The notes beneath the pieces were generated by a model. It worked only from the letters and a program-made list of their open reading frames with translations. It had not been told where the DNA came from and did no database searches. A stretch of DNA of 64,000 bases from contig CM073194.1 in the NCBI GenBank assembly GCA_037042915.1, positions 4,712,001 to 4,776,000 on the forward strand. Direction: 5' to 3'. The stretch comes from Auricularia sp. M13 (Eukaryota; Basidiomycota; Agaricomycetes; Auriculariales; Auriculariaceae). Below, piece after piece: positions 1 through 10,689 of the stretch. A program made the position numbers and the translations under genes. Position 1 is the stretch's first letter. Each line of letters starts with the position of its first letter.

Positions 1-1188
1 ACGGAAATGGGCCAGACTCTTGATAAATGCTATCTGCACTGGCACGGGAGGAGAGGGGTCCACGCATGAAGGGGCAGCCCGTCCGAATATTGTGCTGGTG
101 CAAGGAATGAAGATGCCCAGCAGTGGTGCGCCAGAGCCCTTGATGCCACACTTGACGAGGATTCCTAACACGAAGCAGAGTAAGCTTGAAGAGAACTAGT
201 CACCTAGTTGGAGCATGCATATCATAAGTCAATTTGTTCGCTGAGGGTCTCGTCTTGCAGGTTCTCACCGTGTAAATATTGGAAAGCAAGCCTCAAAGGC
301 AATATCTGAATACCGCTTCACAGCACAGACATCGGTCATGCGTTTTGGCTGCGCGCACTCGGAGGTTGGGTCGGCGCGATACGTGTGCCAGGGTTCGAAG
401 CGAAGCCAAGTTGGCGGAGATTCAATAGGACGAGATTCTTCGCCACGATCTGTTCAACTTGAAGCTTGCAGTCTCGCAGTAATTCATAGATGATAATTTG
501 TGTTCTGATATCAGGATAGAAAACCACAATACACCGCCCTCCCTTATGGCAAACCCGTCTACGATTCTATGGACACAGACGGTCGCATTGACTTCAGGAA
601 AGAAGAGGTTTGATATGGGCGGAAATAGAAGTGACCGTGTCGTTAGCTGAATGGCGCGCAGACGAACTGATCGAAATTTGCCATTCTCTGCCCAGCATCC
701 GCCGCCTGTTGCCTCCTCACGACCAGCCGCGCAACATCGTCCATCGCACAGTCCGTCTAGAACGTGCGGGTACTGTATTCAGAGACAGCGCCTTCACGGC
801 CGGGCACGTCCAAACTCCATCGTCCGTGCTGGACCGACCAAGAGTGTGAGTAAAGAGGCGAAGGGATGAATAATCAAAAGTCGACTTGCTGAGGGTATGA
901 TCTGCGGTCGACTACAGCGTACAGTGGAACGCATATCTGCCTTGAACGGTCATTATAGAATGCGCATTCGGTCGTAGGTATATGATATGGTAGTAACATA
1001 TATGGACCGTCATATGAGAGCTATGAAGTAAGATCGATGATGATGAGCGTTGAACTTCACAGCAGCGTCCGTCCACATCAGGAACCGCAAATTCCACAGC
1101 CAGACTGTGCAATTTTAGCAGCTCAGCGAGTTAGGGGCAGCCCTGCTGCCCGAGCTGCATTCTCCCACGCACTGAAATGCAATTAGGA
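1..1188. other. Intergenic, no supported gene
   Basis: No reading frame here has a recognisable protein pattern. The short open frames on both strands lack good starts and intron signals. The stretch ends at the 3' end of the minus-strand gene that stops at 1189. Confidence 0.5.
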
Positions 1189-2565
1189 TCATGAATAACA
1201 GAGCGCGAGAGTCCAGAAGGCGCACCAGTTCTCGCCAGGACGGTTCGGAAAGGTCGTCGGAATCTTGCCAAAGAGCTTGATCAGTTTGTCGAAATAGAAC
1301 TTGTCCAGGTCGCGTGACTCGAAGTATTCCTGCAAGCCAGCTTTGCGCAGCTGCCAGAGGTGGACGACGTCCTCGTAGTGTTCAACGTAGTTATCTTGCG
1401 CGATGAAATGCTTGCCGCGAAAGGCCTCATCTAATCCACTGCAAGGGATGCGGTGAGTGACGGAAAAAAATCGGCGACGAAGATACGGACTGCGAAACGC
1501 GTGCGTGCGATTGAGCGAGCGGCCAGGTCTTGAGTATAGTCGGAGCGGCCGAGCACGGACAGACAACGCAGCGCCACGAGGATTTCTGCTCCTTCGTGAG
1601 CGCGGGCGATATCTCGCGCGCTTTGGCTTCAGCAACGGGGTTCAGCCTGACCCACTCGCCACGCTTAAGTTCAGCGAGGTCTGCAGGCAGGCGCGGGGCG
1701 AACGGATTGATGGGCTCTTCGCCGCAGTGTGTGGCCTTAAAATGACCGAGCTGGGGAACAGGCAAGTCAGACCGCGACCCAAGTTGCTCTAAATAAGGAA
1801 GGCACTCACACATCCCCACCAGTTGGCAGCGGCGTCACCTTCGTGGAGATTCCGCTCCAGACACGGTCTGCACGCAAGGCGGGCGTCCAGCCTGTCCATA
1901 TCCTCCATAGTCGCCGTACGTGGGTCCAGCCCACAGGCGCGGACGATATCCGCAATGATCGCTGCATCATCCTCGTCGGGCATAAGGTCACACGGCACCC
2001 ATGGCCGGCCCTCGGGGAACTCCTTGTCATGAGTGCCTCCTTGCAAGCACGGGTGGGAGAGGATATATGGGTAATGCATAGACTTCGAGTAGGGCGTGGG
2101 GTCCAGACACTCGTTTTCGATGAATCTGAGACAGACAAACGAAGTGGTTGCGAGGTTCAGATAGTCGTACTGCTTGTCGGTCGACCAGGACTTGGGGAAC
2201 TGGCGAGGATTGCACTGGGATAGGTATAAATATAGCTTCAGAGCAGCAGAACCCCTCCAGACGCGCAGCTCTTCGGGGAATGAGGCGAGGGCGAGGTGCT
2301 CGAGCCGGACGCGCTCGGCATGGTCGTTCTCGAGCGCTGTATTGCGCAAGGCGGCAAGATCAGCAAATTCTATATCGCCTACGTCGTAGATAGACGGGAT
2401 TGCGCCCTGCAGGTCCTCGCGAAACATGCATTCCTCGCGCAGAAATTTGGCCAGGCTTTCGTTTCGGGCACGCGACGCAGCGACAGACGTAGCAGTCGCT
2501 GAAGCAGCCCTAACGGTCGATTTCTTGGCCTTTGCGGCACCTTTACGCGCTTTGCGGGGCGGCAT
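1189..2565 (-). CDS. F-box-family paralog lacking the F-box (short form)
   Basis: Function unknown. It belongs to the same Agaricomycete family as the genes at 24529-26929 and 35960-38321, but it holds only their C-terminal half. The ATG at 2565 opens a basic leader (MPPRKARKGAAKAKK). The body then matches the paralogs: FPEELRVWR, KSMHYPYILSHPC, LDARLACRPC and NWWGC align with their AAWR, KSMRYPPVLGHAC, DPRVMCASC and TWYLAVGHF segments. Exon 1 ends after the WWGC codons with a GTGAGT donor. Exon 2 carries the W-x-RLxPxAEAxAR block and a Cys pair. A phase-2 intron then splits a His codon, and the last exon ends in ENWCAFWTLALCYS. No F-box exon is visible upstream to about 2.8 kb. It is either a truncated descendant or an F-box-less relative. 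Family membership is well supported; activity as a gene is less certain. Confidence 0.7.
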
Positions 2566-3576
2566 TGTCGAGCGGACGGGGCCAAGGAGCGGAACGCGAT
2601 CAAAATTTTCAGTCGGCGACTCATAGCGCGTCCCGGACTTAACATTGATTTCTCCGTGACAACGGGCATAGAGGACTGCTGAGGCCTGCTTGCCTGCTCA
2701 CGGGAAGGGCATTGGTCTATAATAGCTGAGAGCGCTAAAATCTCCACCTGTATGATGTGCAGAATGCTGGGAAACCCGATGTGTCGGTTACAGGTCGCCG
2801 AAGATCCTTCTCTATGTAACACTTCACTCAGCTATGATGGCTATGAGTTCGTTGAGAAGGATAGCGCTCTTCTTTCCTGCATATTTAGGTGGTGAGAAGT
2901 GCCTGCCACTGTCAATGCAAGGGACACTGCTGACGATCCATGAACATGCATCACTGAGACTCGCAGATTCAAAGCACTCGCATGAAGACGCTTCCATGTC
3001 ATTGGGCGGCAGTCTAATTCTCTCTGTGAAATGGCAGCCCCATGACCGCCCACGTCGCGGTACTACTGCATTTTCTAACCACATCCTACCTGACGATGGC
3101 CAGGCCGCCCACCTCAGGCCTCAGTACTTAGTACGTATACCGGACCATCGTAGCGTCTAACGCGTGCTGATGAGGAAGCTAGGCGAAGCATGAGATTGCG
3201 GCAGCTATTGACCCTATTGTTCTGACTCGCGGCCAACATAAATACCATTGTGATCCCCGGCACAACTCCTCACGTTGTCCACTTGCACACATCAGCTCTT
3301 CATCTGACTCGCCCTGAGTCCTCCACCCAATGTGCGTCCGGTATCTTGCATTTCGTGTCAATATTGTTCTTACAACTGAATGTTAAAGGACGTCCACGCT
3401 GACAATATTTGCTTCCGCAGTCAGCGCTCCCTAGCTGGCAGTCCAGCCGCAGCCAACATTCCCATCCGGAAGCATGCTCGGGCTCTCGCTACTCCCGTAC
3501 GTCCCAGACTCTGCATGCATGGCGATGGTGACTCTTTGGTACCTTCTTCAATGTCAAGAGGCCCGCTCCGAACAAG
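2566..3576. other. Intergenic, no supported gene
   Basis: There are only short, non-homologous frames on both strands (for example 2834-3160). The interval lies between the start of the short F-box-family gene and a MITE. I see no conserved protein motif. Confidence 0.45.
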
Positions 3577-3898
3577 CACTGGGAGCAAGGCCGAGGATCC
3601 CTTGAGTATCTATTGAGTATCCCAACTTGACATTCAGATGAATGTCAGGAGTTTCCCAAGAGTATCATATCCTGAACTACTCGAGAGATACTCAATGCAC
3701 AAGGTAGTATATTGGAAGAGTATCTCATGAGAATATCTGGGTCTCAAGGGATACTCATCCAATATATTACCGTATGCATTTGAGTATCTTTGGAGTAGTT
3801 CAGGATATGATACTCTTGGGAAACTCGTGACATTCATCTGAATGTCAAGTCGGGATACTCAATATATACTCAAAGGATCCTCGGCCTTGCTCCCAGTG
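3577..3898. mobile_element. Palindromic CACTA-like MITE (322 bp)
   Basis: This is a nearly complete palindrome. It starts CACTGGGAGCAAGGCCGAGG and its right end, read on the opposite strand, is the same, so the ends are 5'-CACTG...CAGTG-3'. The arms stay highly similar over about 105 bp and remain alignable to near the centre (about 155 bp per arm). The trinucleotide AAG flanks both ends (3574-3576 and 3899-3901), fitting a 3-bp target duplication. The heptamer GAGTATC or its complement occurs about nine times inside, like the subterminal transposase-binding repeats of CACTA elements. It has no coding capacity; the short frame inside is a product of the palindrome. CACTG ends plus a 3-bp duplication point to the CACTA/CMC superfamily. 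The superfamily assignment is an inference; the inverted repeat is directly visible. Confidence 0.85.
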
Positions 3899-4147
3899 AA
3901 GCCAGCTTGGCTTAGTTGTCTCACCTGATTCTGCTGTTGATCTGCGTATACCTCTACTTATGACGTTCATTCACTCTTCCGGGCGTTCCTCCACTCTTCC
4001 GTGCATCGAGCATAAAAATGAGACTCCTGTTTTCACGCCTTCCTCGTGGTTCTTTCCGAAGGTTAGTGCCGTCATAGCGCTTGGGCGCTTCGCAGCAGCT
4101 ACTCGATATCCAAACAAGCGGCATTAGACCCTTCTCAGACACAAGCG

Positions 4148-4912
4148 ATGACGACAACGTCTTTGTCAATCAAGCTCTCAACGCGCACCGTCGCAGGCAT
4201 TATCGTCGCGGACACCCCTCTTGTCCGCGCTGCCCAGGCCTTCGCTCTCTCGCGGATGTCAAGCGACTGGGCTTACAACCACGTCGTCCGCTCGTGGCTC
4301 TTGGCGTCTCTCATCTGCACCAAGCTCCCGCAACTCCAGCAAGCCAATGTCGACCTAGAAGTCGTAGCTATTGCCACGCTACTCCACGATCTGGGCTGGG
4401 AAACCGCAGACAAGGAGCTCGTGAGCGCGGACAAACGGTTCGAGGTCGACGGCGCAAACGCTGCAAGGGCGTTTCTCGCCCGCGAGATGCCGCCAGGGTG
4501 GGACGAGGGTGGCGTCAGCGGCTGGAACGGCAGGAAGGTGCAGCTTGTGTGGGATGCGATCGCGCTGCATACGACAGGGTCTATCGTCTTCTACAAAGAG
4601 CCCGAGGTCGCGGCGTGTGCATTCGGCATCTGGGCTGACTTCCAAGGGCCTGATCGCACTTCACCACGCGATTTGGTGAGTTGGGAGGAGTACGAGGAGG
4701 TTGTGAAAGCGTTCCCAAGGAAGGGACTCATGGCTGGTCTGAAAGACGTCATGTGCGGGCTATGCAAGATGAAGCCAGAGACGACTTACGACAACACCGT
4801 CGGCGAGTGGGGAGATATGTTTGTGGATAACTACGATCGGGTCGGTAAGCTGACCATAGATCTGTTGTTGACGTGTGACCTGGACGATAGAGAAGTTCCA
4901 GATTCTAGTTAG
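4148..4912 (+). CDS. HD-domain protein, cyanamide hydratase-like
   Basis: A single-exon gene of 254 residues resembling the fungal cyanamide hydratase/DDI2-type HD proteins, which hydrate cyanamide to urea in a metal-dependent way. The HD signature is present: His45 in WAYNHVVRSW, then His80-Asp81 in ATLLHDLGW. The downstream KRFEVDGANAARAFL and WDAIALHTTGSI segments match the family's FE-x-x-GA and AI-x-x-HTxG blocks, which supply further metal ligands. The ATG at 4148 is followed immediately by conserved sequence and the length is normal. No signal peptide, so probably cytosolic. It is the first gene downstream of the MITE at 3577-3898. Basidiomycete homologs are often annotated only as HD-domain proteins, and the true substrate is not evident from sequence. 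Confidence 0.85.
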   Translation: MTTTSLSIKLSTRTVAGIIVADTPLVRAAQAFALSRMSSDWAYNHVVRSWLLASLICTKLPQLQQANVDLEVVAIATLLHDLGWETADKELVSADKRFEVDGANAARAFLAREMPPGWDEGGVSGWNGRKVQLVWDAIALHTTGSIVFYKEPEVAACAFGIWADFQGPDRTSPRDLVSWEEYEEVVKAFPRKGLMAGLKDVMCGLCKMKPETTYDNTVGEWGDMFVDNYDRVGKLTIDLLLTCDLDDREVPDSS

Positions 4913-5151
4913 TACTGTATCACAAGTTCTGTACACATGAAGATGTTTCCTTGTTTCGAGTTATGTGCCCTCCTGTATCCCTCGATAGATCATACGTCTT
5001 GAATCCGGCGATTAGCATCCTCATGTTCTCGAAGTAACGGAATCACAAGCGTGGATGACGGTTTTCATCATTTTGTGGCGCATCGGGAGACTCGAAAACG
5101 GGACAAGCCGTTCGGGATCTTTTAGTCTTTCAACCTACCTTCGTTCCTCCA

Positions 5152-7023
5152 ATGTTGCGCCCCGTGCCGATGTGGCCTCCTGAAATTCGAATCGAGGATG
5201 CGCTACGTGAATGCACCAGGAAGGCCGTGGAATACGCGCTGTATGTTCATACGCTGCCATTCGTCGTACAACCATTAATCTTCCTATATAGTCAACACCC
5301 CGACGCGTCCTTAGGCATCGACGTTGTCAACCGCCGAGTTAGAATAGCGGTGCTAAAGGCATTGGGACGTTTAAAACTCGTTACAGCAACTCTGAACGGC
5401 CTCCCTCCAAGCGTGGTGGACCGGATACTTGACCTGCTCGACTTTAATAGCAGGAGTGCCATGTCTCAGACGTGCCATAGCTTACGGCTCGCATGCCAAC
5501 GAGTCTTTCAGCTCCGAGCTGTTGAGCACAATCCTGACCCGAAGCGCACAACATGGCAGGATGTCCTCGCTCGGCTAGCTCAGACGGACCCCACACCAGT
5601 AATCGCAACCTATACGCATGATCTGGAAAGGCTTCCCAGCCACGCGGAAAAGCTTTATTCGACTACCCTTTCACGCGCCCGCTCACTCACTCTGAGACCG
5701 CAGGGTAATGCCGTCTTCAATCGCAAGCTGCCGCGCGCCGTCTCATTTCAACATCTGGTATTCAACCAGGAAGTCTTCCACATTGTATCTCGGCCAGGAG
5801 AGCGTGCGTGGATTGATTATTCCCGGTTACTATGTTATCCAGCGCCGCACCTGCGTTCCTTCCAGCTGGTAGCTCATGTGCCGGTCTTCCACGGCTTCCC
5901 TGCTGTCACCCTCCTCGTTCCCCCGAGAATCTTCGCGGGCCAGACAGCTTCTCTGATTAACTGTCTGCTGCACGGCGTAACACTTCCTGTCGGCGGCTGT
6001 AGAGCGTTTGCGTATCTTACGCTTCTGGACTACTCGCCATCTGGTGGTGTCTTGTACGCATCGGAGCTGGCGGACGTGCTCCATTCCTTGCCACGCTTGG
6101 TCACCTTGGGTCTTGCGCTCCACGCGTTCCACGGCTCTTCATCCCGTAAACAGCTCGCACACCGGTCTCTGAAACACGTTGCTGTGCGGTATATGCGCTC
6201 CAAGCGGGACACAACTTCCAATCGGCGTCTCATCCTATTCTTTCAGAAGCATCAGCTGGAGGAATTTATCATCGATCTCAGAGAGGACAAGCTTTACTCT
6301 GCGAGGAGCCTTTACCTTGGCTGGCGCACGGCCACGCAACCACCTATCAGCAGCATCGAGAAATATCTCCCACCCGCCGCCGTGCTTACCGCTGTCGACA
6401 ATTGCGCCGTCGTACAGGGCGAGAACTATCGGCTTGCTGTGCCACTGGACGCCTTCCGGCTTCACGACGACGAAGTGCTCTTCGCGAACCTGCAGTCGCT
6501 CACCATCAGCGCCGACCACTGGCTCTGTGCGGACCCGAAGGTCCCCTCCGGGCCTATGATCACCTCGTTGTGCCTCATCTTCATGCCACATCATTGGCGA
6601 GAGTGGACATGGGACCTGTGGCACTGGGCGCCGGAGACGCCGCCAGAAAGGCCGTGGGCCTGCCCGAATCTGCAGCAACTCGAGATCGCGTGCCTCCCGC
6701 CCGCAAAGGACGACGATACGGTGCTTAGCATCATCCACGGCAGATGGCTTCGCGCAGCCAGCCGCTTCACGCAGCCTATCAGCATCGCGCTCGAGGGCGT
6801 GCAGGACTTCGTGCGCGGCGGCCTGCGCTACGATGCGCGGCGGCTGCAGCGGATTGTACTGTCTGGCGTCGGCGCAGTCGCCGACCTCGACCCCGCCGCC
6901 GCGTTCGCCGGGCTGCAGCAGCTGGCCGAGGAGGTCGAGGTCACGCCCGTTGTCTCTGCGCGCGTCGTCCAGCTGCACCAAAAGGCGACCGCACCGCCAG
7001 GCCACGACCACGCTTTTCGATGA
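5152..7023 (+). CDS. F-box domain protein
   Basis: A single-exon gene for a 623-residue protein. An F-box sits at about residues 81-120 (LNGLPPSVVDRILDLLDF, followed by a Cys-containing second helix with LRLACQRVF). F-box proteins bind Skp1 and act as substrate receptors of SCF ubiquitin ligases. The long C-terminal part has scattered leucine-rich segments (for example LRSFQLVAHVP, LQSLTISADHW and NLQQLEIACLPP) that look like degenerate LRRs, which would be the substrate-binding face. The architecture differs from the multi-exon F-box family in this window (24529-26929, 35960-38321). The substrate is unknown. The ATG at 5152 is the first in the open frame. The last codons are unusually GC-rich, but the frame is intact to TGA. 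Confidence 0.8.
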   Translation: MLRPVPMWPPEIRIEDALRECTRKAVEYALYVHTLPFVVQPLIFLYSQHPDASLGIDVVNRRVRIAVLKALGRLKLVTATLNGLPPSVVDRILDLLDFNSRSAMSQTCHSLRLACQRVFQLRAVEHNPDPKRTTWQDVLARLAQTDPTPVIATYTHDLERLPSHAEKLYSTTLSRARSLTLRPQGNAVFNRKLPRAVSFQHLVFNQEVFHIVSRPGERAWIDYSRLLCYPAPHLRSFQLVAHVPVFHGFPAVTLLVPPRIFAGQTASLINCLLHGVTLPVGGCRAFAYLTLLDYSPSGGVLYASELADVLHSLPRLVTLGLALHAFHGSSSRKQLAHRSLKHVAVRYMRSKRDTTSNRRLILFFQKHQLEEFIIDLREDKLYSARSLYLGWRTATQPPISSIEKYLPPAAVLTAVDNCAVVQGENYRLAVPLDAFRLHDDEVLFANLQSLTISADHWLCADPKVPSGPMITSLCLIFMPHHWREWTWDLWHWAPETPPERPWACPNLQQLEIACLPPAKDDDTVLSIIHGRWLRAASRFTQPISIALEGVQDFVRGGLRYDARRLQRIVLSGVGAVADLDPAAAFAGLQQLAEEVEVTPVVSARVVQLHQKATAPPGHDHAFR

Positions 7024-7316
7024 CACGTTCGCCGACGACCAAGAAAGGCCTTCCCGATTTATCCTCCCAACCTATCGGTTCCGCGACTTTTTTCTAGATG
7101 CTCTTTAGGTGCGCTCGTCGCTCGCTGGCAGGAGTTGCGGCGCCGACGATTTGCTTCAACGCACCGTCCAGTCTTGCATCTTCGCTGGATCAGTCATATT
7201 TCTGCCTCTGAGATCTCGTGGATACTGTATCTGGGAGACGGACCATAGTATGATTAATGGCCGCTTCTGGCCTCGATACCAAACATTTTGTCGATAAAGG
7301 TACATTCATGTGTAGT

Positions 7317-8513
7317 CTACGTCAATTTGTCGGGCATGGTGAATGCTATCTTTCCGTATGCCTTACCGCTCGCCTGAAGGTCGTGCATCTCGCTCAGATT
7401 GGCGACACTGAGCTCGCGGCGTACGGTGACAAGGGATGCAAGACGGCCATCTGCGGCCAACCTACGGGATGTGACGTTGAGTTGGGGGTAGAAAACGATG
7501 CAGCAATATTGTACGTACTGCGCAATCTGGGCGAGAGCCTTGCCCTGACTCTCGACGTCGTACCCGTGGATGGCCTTCGCGAACATGAACTCCCAGTGGA
7601 AGCTCAGAGCGCGCTGGAAGGCGGCCATGTCGTGGATGGGCACGACCTCTGCGCTCTCCGGGGCATCGAAGGAGGCGATTGTCTCGACGATAGAGCCGAT
7701 ATGGCCGAAGGCGCGCATGTGCGGTATCAGCTGCTTCACGTAGCTGACGGTGTCGTGCGTGATGAACGCCATCGACGGCTGCACGCCGAGAGCTTCGAGT
7801 TGGGGGCCGAGTGGAGCGCGGTGGTTCAGGACATCCGTTGCGCCGTGGTTTTTGACCCATTCGACGGTCTCGGGACGCGAAGCCGTGGCGATAATTCGTT
7901 TAATGCCGAAGATCTGAGCGCACGCAGTCAGTACCGCGTGCTTGAGAAGCCAGAGGCCGGGGTCACGCACATGTTTGGCCAGCGCAATCGCGATGGTCCC
8001 CACGCCACCGGCGCCGTTCACGACAAGTAAGATCTCGCTGCTGTTGTCTTCGCCTGGCCGAAGACGAAACTTGTCGACGAACATCTCCCAGGCGGTCAGA
8101 CCAACAAGCGGGATGGCGGCAGCATCGTCCCACGCAAGCGCATCCGGCTTGCGCGCGACTATGCGCGAGTCAACAAGCTCCAGCTGCGCATTCGAGCCCT
8201 GGCGCGCAAAGGCGCCGGCGTACAGGACGGCGTCGCCTGGCTTGAGAGGCGATTGCTCGCCGGCTGACTCGACGATACCACTGGCATCGTAGCCCAGAAT
8301 CTTTCCGGGAGTCGCTCCTTTACGGACCTTCAGAGCTATCAGCAAATGCCAGCGCTCGAAAAGACATGTCGGAATGTAACGGACCTTGGTGTCAACGGGA
8401 TTCAGGGCAACGGCCTTCACGCGCACCACTATGTCATGCGGTCCTTCGAGAGTAGGCGCTGAAACATGTGCTACTTCAAACACGCCGTCCTTTCCAACCT
8501 GAATAGCCTGCAT
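7317..8513 (-). CDS. MDR-family zinc-type alcohol dehydrogenase-like / quinone oxidoreductase
   Basis: NAD(P)H-dependent medium-chain reductase of the zinc-type alcohol dehydrogenase-like (quinone oxidoreductase-like) group. The N-terminal GroES-like part contains HDIVVRVKAVALNPVDTK and ILGYDASGIV. The Rossmann part has the nucleotide-binding VNGAGGVGTIAIALAKH and IATASRPETVEW. The structural-zinc Cys cluster of classical ADHs is not seen, as expected for this subgroup. The frame is open throughout, but alignment to the family points to three introns, each 57 nt with GT-AG ends and no in-frame stop (8328-8384, 7914-7970, 7462-7518). Splicing them gives a continuous family fit (for example NPVDTK joined to VRKGATPGK, and AKH joined to IFGIKR) and about 341 residues. 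The gene is divergent from protoporphyrinogen oxidase. Physiological substrate unknown. Confidence 0.88.
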   Translation of the reverse strand: MQAIQVGKDGVFEVAHVSAPTLEGPHDIVVRVKAVALNPVDTKVRYIPTCLFERWHLLIALKVRKGATPGKILGYDASGIVESAGEQSPLKPGDAVLYAGAFARQGSNAQLELVDSRIVARKPDALAWDDAAAIPLVGLTAWEMFVDKFRLRPGEDNSSEILLVVNGAGGVGTIAIALAKHVRDPGLWLLKHAVLTACAQIFGIKRIIATASRPETVEWVKNHGATDVLNHRAPLGPQLEALGVQPSMAFITHDTVSYVKQLIPHMRAFGHIGSIVETIASFDAPESAEVVPIHDMAAFQRALSFHWEFMFAKAIHGYDVESQGKALAQIAQYVQYCCIVFYPQLNVTSRRLAADGRLASLVTVRRELSVANLSEMHDLQASGKAYGKIAFTMPDKLT

Positions 8514-8926
8514 CTTGGCGAGCGATTATGATGAAGTCACGGTTCGGGTACGCTGTACGGCGAAGGATGCCTCCTTTTATATCATCCGGCAAAGCAGAGC
8601 CGGGAATGCCATCGAATATCGCGAATGCAGATGTGCAGAAGCAGCCAACCCAGGTATCCACGTGACGCGAATGGACCCTGATATCGAGCAATGGCCAGAA
8701 CGTTGTCCGGAGTGCGTCAGACCAGTATGAGGGCGGTCACTGACACCTGTAAAGCCAACTATAATGTACGCCAGTGTCCATTGCAACTGACCAGGATCAG
8801 CCAGACGCGAGCAACACTGCAAGCAACGGTCACAATGGCTGATTCGGTGAGTCGGAGCAGAAGAGAAAGTGGCTGACAGTAGCATCCAGCACGGCACGGT
8901 TTGAACTCCGGTCCACATCCTTGCCC
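8514..8926. promoter_or_regulatory. Divergent intergenic region (MDR gene / PPO)
   Basis: About 410 bp between the ATG of the minus-strand MDR reductase and the ATG of the plus-strand protoporphyrinogen oxidase must hold both promoters. I could identify no specific motif. Confidence 0.4.
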
Positions 8927-10451
8927 ATGGCGCCGTCGATCGCGGTACTGGGCGGCGGCATAAGTGGCCTGAGCGCCGCATTCCACCTGCTAAGACGACT
9001 TCCAAGCGCGTCAGTGACGCTCTTTGAAGGCGCAGAAACTGTCGGTGGCTGGATGGGCTACTCGGAGTCGACAATGCTGCGCGACACGCGGATTACGCTC
9101 GAGCCCGGCCCTCGGACGTTAAGACCAAAGCCTGCGCTATGCGAGCTCGTGCGTGGGCTCGTCGTCTCCGCCGCGCGCTGATCGAGCGAGCTGCGCGAGC
9201 ACAGATTGACGCTGTGAACATTGTGCACATGGTCGCCCCCGTCCCAGAGAGCCTACCCCGCTTCGTGCGCATACCCTCGCCTAAATTCCCGGGTCTCACG
9301 CTCGTGCCTGATACGCCTAACGAACTGTACCGCTCGCCGCTATTCTGGCCAGTGGTCCGCGCCGCCTGGCATGCTTTCAGGTCGGACTTGGTCATACCTG
9401 AGCCAGACCAGGATGAAAGCCTCGAAGACTTCGCCGTGCGTCACGTGGGAGAGGAGCTAGGGCGCATGGGCGCGAGCGCAGGCGCCCACGGTATCTTCGC
9501 GGCCGATTCGAGAGTGCTTTCGGCGCGCGCAGTCCTCGGACGCGGATACCAACTTGGCTCGCCCGTGGTAGCTTTGTTGACACACCCTCCACCCAAAAAA
9601 CCCGGAGTGGCGGGGGAGTACCAATGGAATAGGGAGGCCCGCGGTCCTCCGCCCACGCGGCCTTTCTCACTTAGAGAAGGGACCTCAGCGCTCCCCCTTG
9701 CCGTCCAGGAATCCCTCTTGAAAAACAAGGGCTTCACGCTGCGCACCTCAACGCATGTTACCAGGCTGAACGGCACGGACGTGACGCTGTCGGACGGGAC
9801 GACGACGCGCTTCGACCGGGTCGTCAGCGCACTGCCGCTGTACACCCTGCGCGCGATCCTCCCGCCGGCGTTCGTCCGGACGAGCCCGAGCGTGTCGGTG
9901 TTCCTGGACACGCCCTACGCGAGCGTGACGGTCGTGAACCTCGTCTTCGACCGCGCATCCTGCCCGTACCCCGCGGGCTTCGGGTATCTACACGCGCGTC
10001 TCACAGCCGACGGGCCCATGCCCGACGTGCTGGGCGTCATCTTCGACTCCTCTGTCGCCCCGGAGAGCAACACCGTGGAGAATGCCTTCATGCGCTGCAC
10101 CGCGATGCTCAGCCGGCCATTGGACCTCGACGAGCTCATGCGGCAGCTCTCGGAGCACGTCGGCGTGCAAATGCCCTTCCCAGTGCTTGCCAAGGCTACC
10201 CAGGTACGGTTCCCTTTCCGATCGGCATTGCTCAGATTATAGACTAAATTTCGCAGGCGAACCGGTGCATACCCACGCCCACGGTAAGCCATGTCGCGCG
10301 CGTTAGTGCGTTCAAGTCAGCCGTGAAGGCCGAGTGGAAGGGTGATGTGGAGGTTATCGGTGCTGCGTTGGCTCCGGGCCCGGGAATTGGAGACTGCATC
10401 GAGGAAGCAAGAAATGTGGGAGCGGACTGGACAGACAAACCCAACATATAA
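8927..10451 (+). CDS. HEM14: Protoporphyrinogen oxidase
   Basis: Catalyses the six-electron oxidation of protoporphyrinogen IX to protoporphyrin IX, the penultimate step of heme synthesis; an FAD enzyme of mitochondrial membranes. The N-terminal dinucleotide fold is clear (IAVLGGGISGLSAAFHLL), followed by GAETVGGWM and the PPO hallmark LEPGPRTLRP. The C-terminal part shows VVNLVFDRASCPYPAGFGYL and the last-exon signature NRCIPTPTVSH...GPGIGDCIEEARNVG. There are three exons: 8927-9148, 9205-10203 and 10257-10451, with 56- and 53-nt GT-AG introns, giving 471 residues. The ATG at 8927 directly precedes the conserved APSIAVLGGG. No classical cleavable presequence precedes the FAD motif, which is common for this enzyme. 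The gene is tail to tail with PUS4. Confidence 0.92.
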
Positions 10452-10689
10452 TTAGCATAAGATGCATAAAACTTCAGTTCGACTCGCGTGATTCATGAGA
10501 TAGAGCAAGTCTCCACCCTGAGCCTGTGCCAAAGTGTGCACTCGCGCTGTGGGGAATACCATCCATCATTCCGTGCGGGGATGTTCGTAAATATAATCGA
10601 GCTTCATGCGCACGACCTCTATTGCCCTTCCTCTGTAGTGGACTTGCATTTTGTGCGAAGCATTTATACACATACAAAGTAGACACAGG

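Noticed and set aside
391-412. GGTTCGAAGCGAAGCC resembling a tRNA T-loop
   Set aside because: No acceptor stem, D-loop or anticodon arm could be folded around it.
3634-3837. 67-codon minus-strand open frame
   Set aside because: It lies wholly inside the palindromic MITE; the frame is a by-product of the symmetric GATACTC repeats.
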